64,000 nt of DNA, from assembly GCF_000337095.1 (NCBI RefSeq), contig NZ_AOIV01000045.1, positions 126,795 through 190,794 of the forward strand. The letters are read 5' to 3'. Source of the stretch: Halogeometricum pallidum JCM 14848 (lineage in GTDB: Archaea; Halobacteriota; Halobacteria; Halobacteriales; Haloferacaceae). The stretch's first letter is position 1, and the number at the start of each line of letters is the position of its first letter. Positions 58,947 to 64,000 of the stretch are shown one piece after another. The translations under genes and the position numbers were made by a program. The notes below the pieces were generated by a model. It did no database searches. It had not been told where the DNA came from and saw only the letters and a program-made list of their open reading frames with translations.

Positions 58947-59285
58947 TCACTCCTGCGCGATCTTCCGCCAGACGTCGTCGAGTTTGTTCTTCACTTCGGG
59001 GCGCTCGGTCACCTGCACGTTGCACTCCTGGCCGTCGAAGCGGATGACAATCTCGTCGACCTCGCGTCGGTAGACGTTCGTTCGCCGGTGCTCGTCCGAG
59101 AGGACCCTGTCGTGGAGTTCGAGGAGGCCGGCGGCCGTCAGTTCCTCGATGCGCCGGTAGCACGTCGCGATCGGAATGTCGAGCATGTTACTGAACTCCT
59201 GGGCGGAGTGCGGTTCGTCCGCGGCGCGTAAGATATCGGGGTTGTATTCGTTGCCGAGCGCTGCGAGGGTCCTGTCAGACTCCAT
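58947..59285 (-). CDS. Winged-helix (ArsR-type) regulator next to the archaellin genes
   Basis: The 112-residue protein is mostly a winged helix-turn-helix: AALGNEYNPDILRAADEPHSAQEFSNML, IPIATCYRRIEELTAAGLLELHD, then the wing with RRTNVYRREVDEIVIRF. It has no sensor domain. It lies upstream of, and on the same strand as, the archaellin genes with 233 bases between, so it has its own promoter. Control of archaellin or motility genes is a context-based guess; similar regulators of archaellum genes are known in other archaea. Confidence 0.82.
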   Translation of the reverse strand: MESDRTLAALGNEYNPDILRAADEPHSAQEFSNMLDIPIATCYRRIEELTAAGLLELHDRVLSDEHRRTNVYRREVDEIVIRFDGQECNVQVTERPEVKNKLDDVWRKIAQE

Positions 59286-59460
59286 AGACGGAGATACCTC
59301 TGTCGTGAGTTAATGTGAATGTGTTGGTTATCCTACCGAGACGACGGTCGGTCGTCGATTAATCCGCTCGTAAGGCACTCCGCGGTGAGGCGCTCGTTGG
59401 TGTCGATGCGGGTCCGAACCCGGCGATGGGCTTAATAGTTCGCCGAAGCCACCACGGAGC

Positions 59461-60024
59461 ATGGCGTCCGACGACCCTCCAGACGAAGAGCCCTCCCGCC
59501 GGGACGGCGAGGGAGTCGTCGGACCGAGAGAGTTGAACTACGCGGCGAGCGAACGCGTCGCGGACCTCGGCGAGGGACGGTTCGTCGTCGCCACCGACCG
59601 GGACGGCACGCCGACGGTCGAGGACGGCGAGGCCGCCGAAGACGACCGCTCGCTGGAGGAACGGGGGAAGTTCGCCGCACAGCAGACGAATCGATACGTC
59701 TCCGACCGGAACGCCGCCTACGGCTTCTCGCTCACCGCCGCGTTCGACGGCTCCGTCGCGCACCGAGAGTGTTTCTCCGACGACGTCGCCGCGGCGTTCG
59801 GGAACGTCGCGACGTGGTACGCCGGACAGGTCGACGCCGACGCGTCCACCTCGGAGGTGCTGGGCATCCTCCTTCTCGCCTCGGACACCGACGTGACGTT
59901 CCCGACGAAAGTGTTGGCGCCCGTGCTGCGCGAACACGACCTGACGCCGGACGACTCCATCGCGGATCTCATCGAGGCGCTGGCCGGCGACGGACTCCGT
60001 ATTCCGCCGTCCGAACGAGACTAA
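59461..60024 (+). CDS. Conserved haloarchaeal protein of unknown function in the motility island
   Basis: The 187-residue protein begins about 27 bases after a TTAATAG box near 59430-59437, as for a leaderless transcript. It has an acidic N-terminus with VVGPRELNYAASERVADLGEGRFVVATDRD, a middle with YVSDRNAAYGFSLTAAFDG and a helical C-terminal half with TSEVLGILLLASDTDVTFPTKVLAPVL. It has no membrane helix and no family I can name with certainty. It is transcribed toward cheY and diverges from the winged-helix gene. A taxis-related role is suggested by place alone. Confidence 0.75.
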   Translation: MASDDPPDEEPSRRDGEGVVGPRELNYAASERVADLGEGRFVVATDRDGTPTVEDGEAAEDDRSLEERGKFAAQQTNRYVSDRNAAYGFSLTAAFDGSVAHRECFSDDVAAAFGNVATWYAGQVDADASTSEVLGILLLASDTDVTFPTKVLAPVLREHDLTPDDSIADLIEALAGDGLRIPPSERD

Positions 60025-60096
60025 CGCGGGGAGCCGACTCGGCGGACGGTCCCCTCAGCAACCTGTCGTATCATAGATGATAATGAGGGGGAAGAG

Positions 60097-60103
60097 TTTA
60101 TAG
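60097..60103 (+). promoter_or_regulatory. TATA-like box of the cheY operon
   Basis: TTTATAG sits about 27 bases upstream of the cheY ATG (60127), the usual distance for a leaderless haloarchaeal mRNA. It is the only AT-rich block in the 100 bases upstream. Confidence 0.6.
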
Positions 60104-60126
60104 TTAGATTCCCGGAAGGAAGGTGC

Positions 60127-60495
60127 ATGGCAAGCACCGTACTGGTCGTGGACGACTCAGCGTTTATGCGAAACCTGCTGAAGCAGTTGCTCGACGGCGA
60201 ACACGAAGTCGTCGGCGAGGCGGAGAACGGCGTCGAAGCGGTCGAGAAGTACCGCGAACTCTCACCCGACGTGGTCACGATGGACGTCGTGATGCCCATC
60301 CGAAACGGTATCGAGGCGACGACGGAGATCAAATCGCTGGACACGAACGCCTCCGTCATCATGTGTACGTCGGTCGGGCAGGAAGAGAAGATGCGAGAGG
60401 CCGTCGAAGCCGGCGCGGACGGCTACATCACGAAACCGTTCCAGAAGCCCAACGTCCTCCAAGCGATAGACGACGTGGTGAGCGTCGAGGCATGA
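60127..60495 (+). CDS. cheY: Chemotaxis response regulator CheY
   Basis: The 122-residue protein is a single receiver domain: acidic pocket VVDDSAF, phospho-acceptor Asp53 in VVTMDVVMP, switch Thr in IMCTSVGQ and Lys in YITKPF. CheA phosphorylates it; the phosphorylated form signals to the archaellum through CheF. It overlaps cheC by four bases (ATGA). Confidence 0.97.
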   Translation: MASTVLVVDDSAFMRNLLKQLLDGEHEVVGEAENGVEAVEKYRELSPDVVTMDVVMPIRNGIEATTEIKSLDTNASVIMCTSVGQEEKMREAVEAGADGYITKPFQKPNVLQAIDDVVSVEA

Positions 60496-61697
60496 ATCTC
60501 GACGTCCAGTCGCTGCGCACCTTCAGCCGTCTCGCTCACTCGGGAGCGGAGCGAGCGGCCGGGTCGCTCTCGCAGCTCACCGGCATCGAGACGTTCGTCA
60601 AGGTGACGAAAATCGAAGTGAGCACCCGCTCCGACGTCGAGCGCGAGTTCCGTGAACAGGACCTCGTGACGGTCCACATCGGGTTCAACGGCGGAATCGA
60701 CGGACGAACGATCCTCGCGTTCGACCGGGAGGAAGCGGTCCAACTCGTCGACGCCCTCGTCCCCGGAGCCGCGGACCAACCCGACAGCGAGATGGCCACG
60801 AGCGGGCTGAAGGAGCTCGGCAACATCATGCTCGGAGGCTTCCTCGACGGGTGGGCCAACTACCTCGACACCTCCATCGACATCACGACGCCGACGTTCG
60901 TGGACATCCAGACGGAGGGTGCGCTCGAAGACATCACCGGCGATTCCGGGTTCAGGATGGCGACGGGCGAGGATCACGTCCTCGCGTTCCGAAACCAACT
61001 CGATACCGACGACCAGCAGGTGGGCTTTCACATCTACATGCTGCCGACCCACGACTCCATCGATACCATCTCGAACGTCGCGGGCGATGGGGGCGTCGGA
61101 AGCGTCCCCATCGAGACGTTCACGTCGTTCTCCGGGATGATCTCCGACGGGGCCGAACAGGCCTCCGACGACCTGACGGCGATGACCGGCATGGAGTCGG
61201 TAGTCGAGGTCAGCCGACTCAGTTTCGTCCCCATCGAGGCGGTGCCGATGCAGCTCACGGACGCGACGCGGAAGGGCGTCGTCTTGGAGTTCATGGGAAC
61301 GCCCTCGGGCTACATCGCCATCCTGTTCGACGAGGCGTCGGCAGACAGCGTGGCCGACGCGCTCATGCCCGGGATGGAGGCGGACTCGGCGATGCAACAG
61401 AGCGCCATCCAGGAGATCGGAAACATCGTCACCTCGGGGTTCATCGACGGCTGGGCGAACGCGCTGGAGACCACTATCGACATCTCCCCGCCCACGTACG
61501 TCGACGATATCGGCTCGGCCATCATCGACCCCCTGGCGACCGAACTCGCCCAGGCCCAGGAGTACGCGTTCCTCATCGACTCGGCGATTCGGACCGCGAA
61601 CGACGAGTTCACCTGCGATATCTACGCGCTCCCGAACGAGGCGGAACTCCGCGAGGCGCTGGATCGCCTATCGGTGGAAGCGCAGTCGACGCAGTGA
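60492..61697 (+). CDS. cheC: Chemotaxis protein CheC, tandem-domain form
   Basis: The start at 60492 (MNLDVQSLRTFSRL) overlaps the cheY stop. The 401-residue protein has two CheC/FliY-like halves, each with the E-x-G-N active-site helix: ELGNIMLGGFLDGWANYLDT around residue 105, and EIGNIVTSGFIDGWANALET around residue 312. CheC dephosphorylates CheY-P and binds CheD. The doubled form is common in haloarchaea. cheD follows after 40 bases. Confidence 0.95.
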   Translation: MNLDVQSLRTFSRLAHSGAERAAGSLSQLTGIETFVKVTKIEVSTRSDVEREFREQDLVTVHIGFNGGIDGRTILAFDREEAVQLVDALVPGAADQPDSEMATSGLKELGNIMLGGFLDGWANYLDTSIDITTPTFVDIQTEGALEDITGDSGFRMATGEDHVLAFRNQLDTDDQQVGFHIYMLPTHDSIDTISNVAGDGGVGSVPIETFTSFSGMISDGAEQASDDLTAMTGMESVVEVSRLSFVPIEAVPMQLTDATRKGVVLEFMGTPSGYIAILFDEASADSVADALMPGMEADSAMQQSAIQEIGNIVTSGFIDGWANALETTIDISPPTYVDDIGSAIIDPLATELAQAQEYAFLIDSAIRTANDEFTCDIYALPNEAELREALDRLSVEAQSTQ

Positions 61698-61737
61698 GCT
61701 CGCGACACCGCGATTCCGCCGTCCCGAACGCACCACG

Positions 61738-62247
61738 ATGAAAGTATACACGAGCACCACGACCACGACGCGTTCGGAGTCGGATCGCACGAAAGTCGGC
61801 ATCGCCGACTACGCCGTCGTGTCCGGCGACGCCACCCTGACCACGAGCGGTCTCGGGTCGTGCGTCGGAATCTCCCTCCACGACCGGGAGTCCGGGGTCG
61901 CGGGGTTGGCGCACGCGATGCTGCCCTACGCCGACGGGGACGCCACGGAAGCGAAGTACGCCGACACCGTCGTGCCGGCGCTCGTCCGGGCGATGGTCGA
62001 GGAGAGGGCGGACCCGAATCGGATGCAGGCCAAACTCGCCGGCGGGAGCACGATGTTCGAGTTCTCCTCCGCCGACGGCAGCATCGGCGACCGGAACGTC
62101 GCCGCGGCCAAGGAGGCCCTCGCGCGGCAGGGCATCCGCGTGGTCGCCGAAGACGTCGGCGGTAACCACGGCCGGTCGCTCGAACTCGTCGCCTCGACCG
62201 GCGAGTTACGCGTCAGGAGCGCGCACGTCGGCGAGACGACGCTCTGA
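61738..62247 (+). CDS. cheD: Chemoreceptor glutamine deamidase CheD
   Basis: The 169-residue protein has the CheD catalytic pattern: TTSGLGSCVGISLHDRESGV with the nucleophilic Cys, AGLAHAMLP with the His, and LAGGSTMFEF with a Thr. It deamidates transducer glutamines and binds CheC to enhance its activity. An N-terminal Thr-rich stretch (STTTTTRSESD) precedes the domain. Confidence 0.95.
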   Translation: MKVYTSTTTTTRSESDRTKVGIADYAVVSGDATLTTSGLGSCVGISLHDRESGVAGLAHAMLPYADGDATEAKYADTVVPALVRAMVEERADPNRMQAKLAGGSTMFEFSSADGSIGDRNVAAAKEALARQGIRVVAEDVGGNHGRSLELVASTGELRVRSAHVGETTL

Positions 62248-62298
62248 ACCCCGACCGCGTTCCCGTACGTTATCTGATTTGATACTAAGTAGGGTGGG

Positions 62299-62305
62299 TT
62301 TATTC
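62299..62305 (+). promoter_or_regulatory. TATA-like box of the Cache/HAMP gene
   Basis: TTTATTC is about 27 bases before ATG 62328, so the gene appears to have its own promoter and a leaderless transcript, separate from cheY-cheC-cheD. Confidence 0.6.
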
Positions 62306-62327
62306 GTGATTCACATGACAAACGGTC

Positions 62328-63671
62328 ATGAATTGGCTCCGTTCCGTAGTACGACGCGTCTCCCAGCGCGTACGCGCACGCTCCGTTCCGAGCGTTCCGT
62401 TCCTGACTCCGAGCACCGACTCCGAGAATAGGACTCTCCTCCCCCGGCAGATTCGGCGGAGCTACGCCGGGAAGCTGGCCTCGCTGTTTCTCGTCGTCAT
62501 CGTCCTCTTCGCCGGCGTCGCCGCCTTCGAGTACCGGACGGTCGCCGCGGAGGTGCAGTCGACCGCCCACGGGGACGTCCAGCAGACGGCCAGGCTCCAG
62601 GCGAACCAGCTCGGCGAGTGGATGCAGCAGCGTCGCGAGACGACCCGGATGCTCTCGTCCTACGAGATGTACGACACCCCGTCGTACATCCTGAACGAGA
62701 ATCTGAAGTCCGAGCGGGCGAAGCTCCCGCTGGGCTACACCGCCATCCACTACGCGGACGCACGCTCGGGCGAGGTCATCGCCAGCTCGAACGACTCGAT
62801 GGTCGGCGAGCGGCCGTGGCGCGACACGACCTTCGTCTCGGACGCCGGGTCGCGCTTCGCTGACGACGTGGTGCGGTCGGACCCGTACACGTCGCCGTCC
62901 GGAGAGCGGGTCGTCGCGTTCGCCTCCAGCGTGTCGAGCAAGTCGAACGGCGTCCTCGTCGTCACCGCCGACGTGTCGGTGCTGGAATCGCGCCTCGAGA
63001 CGAACATGAACGGCTCGTTCGTCACGGTGGTCTCCGAGAAGGGGACGCCGATGTTCACTTCCGGCGAGTCCGACGCGGGCGGGTTAGACGCCGAGAGCCC
63101 GATTCTCGCGGGCGCAGTCAGCGGGAAATCGGGCGTCGTCGAACGGGAGGCCGACGGCGCGATGGACGTGCGGCACCTCCTGGCGTACGCGCCGTCCGGC
63201 GACGGTTCGGTCGTCCTCGTCTACGTACCGACGTCGACGGCGTACGCCCTGCAGGACACCGTCGGGACGCACGTCCTCCTCATCGTCGCTCTCGCCGTCG
63301 TCTCTTTGGCCGGCGTCGGCTACCTGCTCCGTCGCATCACCGTCAGACCGCTCGACGAACTGGCGACCGCCGTCGCGCGACTCCGGTCGGGAGAACTGGA
63401 GACGGAGCTCGAAGTCGGCCGCGAGGACGAGTTCGGCGAGGTGTTCGCGGGCGTCGCCCAGATGCGCGACGACCTGCGCGACCAGCGCGACGACGCGGAC
63501 TCCTACCGCGAGGTGATGGAGCGGACGGCCGCGGGCGAGTCGTTCGACGGGAGCGGACTCGATAGCGATACCGCGCTCAACCCCGACGACGGACCCGACT
63601 CCGACCCGGTCCCGACTCCCAGCGCCGACGGGGGGCGCGTCTCGTCCGATGTGGGCCCCACCGACAAGTGA
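62328..63671 (+). CDS. Cache-HAMP membrane sensor lacking a signalling output domain
   Basis: The 447-residue protein has a basic N-terminal cytoplasmic region (residues 1-48), a first membrane helix (about 50-68), an extracellular sensor region of about 245 residues with Cache-like features (LPLGYTAIHYADARSGEVIASS, then SDPYTSPSGERVVAFASSV), a second helix (about 317-337) and a HAMP domain (about 338-390, RPLDELATAVARLRSGELETE). After HAMP there is only about 55 residues of acidic, disordered sequence. A chemoreceptor would continue with a methyl-accepting hairpin of about 300 residues; none is present and the frame ends with a normal stop. It could act through partners or be a receptor remnant. 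Confidence 0.85.
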   Translation: MNWLRSVVRRVSQRVRARSVPSVPFLTPSTDSENRTLLPRQIRRSYAGKLASLFLVVIVLFAGVAAFEYRTVAAEVQSTAHGDVQQTARLQANQLGEWMQQRRETTRMLSSYEMYDTPSYILNENLKSERAKLPLGYTAIHYADARSGEVIASSNDSMVGERPWRDTTFVSDAGSRFADDVVRSDPYTSPSGERVVAFASSVSSKSNGVLVVTADVSVLESRLETNMNGSFVTVVSEKGTPMFTSGESDAGGLDAESPILAGAVSGKSGVVEREADGAMDVRHLLAYAPSGDGSVVLVYVPTSTAYALQDTVGTHVLLIVALAVVSLAGVGYLLRRITVRPLDELATAVARLRSGELETELEVGREDEFGEVFAGVAQMRDDLRDQRDDADSYREVMERTAAGESFDGSGLDSDTALNPDDGPDSDPVPTPSADGGRVSSDVGPTDK

Positions 63672-63824
63672 ACGCAACGACCCACCACATATTATCTAAG
63701 GTGATATTCTCGGGGGCAAGTTTATCAATCGTCCGTGGTTGTTTTCCGACAACACGCCCCCGTCTCTGACCCGGCGGAGTCGACCGTACGACGCCGTCGC
63801 GTCGTCTGCGTGCGAGGTGAGGAC

Positions 63825-64000
63825 ATGAAGATAGATCCCGACAACTACGATTTACGTGAACTCCGGCGCATCGCCGACGAACGACGCAGCGACCGAAACG
63901 GCACCGACGACGAGCGTCGGCGGGGCCGCGACGGCGGGCGACCGCCCCGCGGGAACTCCCGCCGTTCGCGGGACCGATCGACCCGAGACGGGGGTGACGA
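63825..64000 (+). CDS. Start of a gene continuing beyond the window, possibly an ArlD/E-like protein
   Basis: The ATG at 63825 follows a GAGGTGAGG ribosome-binding sequence and stays open to the window end. The visible 58 residues start MKIDPDNYDLRELRRIADER and then are Arg-, Asp- and Gly-rich. The opening resembles N-terminal segments of haloarchaeal FlaD/E-type proteins, but I cannot confirm this from the fragment. A TTTATC box at about 63721-63726 suggests an untranslated leader near 75 bases. It is on the same strand as the che genes. Confidence 0.45.
   Translation, partial: MKIDPDNYDLRELRRIADERRSDRNGTDDERRRGRDGGRPPRGNSRRSRDRSTRDGGD

Noticed and set aside
1-64000. tRNA or rRNA genes, IS transposases, integrases and attachment sites
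   Set aside because: I looked through the gaps and found no cloverleaf pattern, transposase-like protein or flanking target repeats apart from the small palindromic insert in the MscS gene.

Overview
This window is a chromosomal segment of a haloarchaeon (class Halobacteria, probably Haloferacales-like, although the species cannot be named from this sequence). It is GC-rich. Almost every protein is acidic. Exported proteins carry twin-arginine signals, many with haloarchaeal lipoboxes. Many genes look leaderless, with an AT-rich box about 27 nt before the start codon. An archaellum (arl/fla) locus with a full chemotaxis set is present. I saw no rRNA, tRNA, CRISPR array, integrase or insertion-sequence transposase.

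Region 1 (1-8635) holds the end of a GntP-type permease, an aminotransferase coupled to an Lrp/AsnC regulator, a hairpin-rich gene-free stretch, and a surface cluster (arylsulfotransferase-like protein, GH5-like lipoprotein, NosD-like beta-helix protein). It ends with a methylguanine DNA methyltransferase, an FMN-barrel protein and a cupin/zinc-ribbon protein. Region 2 (8776-16402) is one tightly packed operon: BatA-like VWA protein, large VWA membrane protein, coiled-coil membrane protein, unknown membrane protein, MoxR ATPase and DUF58 protein. Region 3 (16432-31893) is mostly housekeeping and redox genes. It includes a thiol and copper island (DsbA-like, TlpA-like, CcdA, a DyP-like protein and SCO), then transporters, aldo/keto reductases, a bactofilin-like membrane protein, an acyl-CoA synthetase and a creatininase-family hydrolase.

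Region 4 (32141-41529) has a cold-shock protein, a divergent NikR-type regulator and histidine-rich nickel transporter, an AhpD-like protein, a tandem UspA protein, a DUF457 membrane protein, a disrupted MscS channel gene, an NCS2 permease and an MFS transporter. Region 5 (41584-64000) is the motility island. It runs cheW, cheB-cheA-cheR-cheF1, a broken cation-diffusion-facilitator gene, then cheF2-arlJ-arlI-arlH-arlG-arlF-arlCDE on the minus strand. A KaiC-like ATPase diverges from that operon, followed by two archaellins, a winged-helix regulator and an unknown protein. It closes with cheY-cheC-cheD, a Cache/HAMP membrane protein without an output domain, and the start of a further gene. The chemotaxis proteins would pass receptor signals through CheA and CheY to the archaellum motor via the two CheF adaptors.

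The most unusual items are: the MscS gene broken by a 46-nt double-hairpin insert plus a second frameshift; a CDF transporter gene that has lost its last membrane segments; the output-less HAMP protein in the che operon; the KaiC-like gene beside the arl operon; a DyP-like protein lacking the catalytic aspartate; and the MoxR/VWA operon with two uncharacterised membrane subunits.
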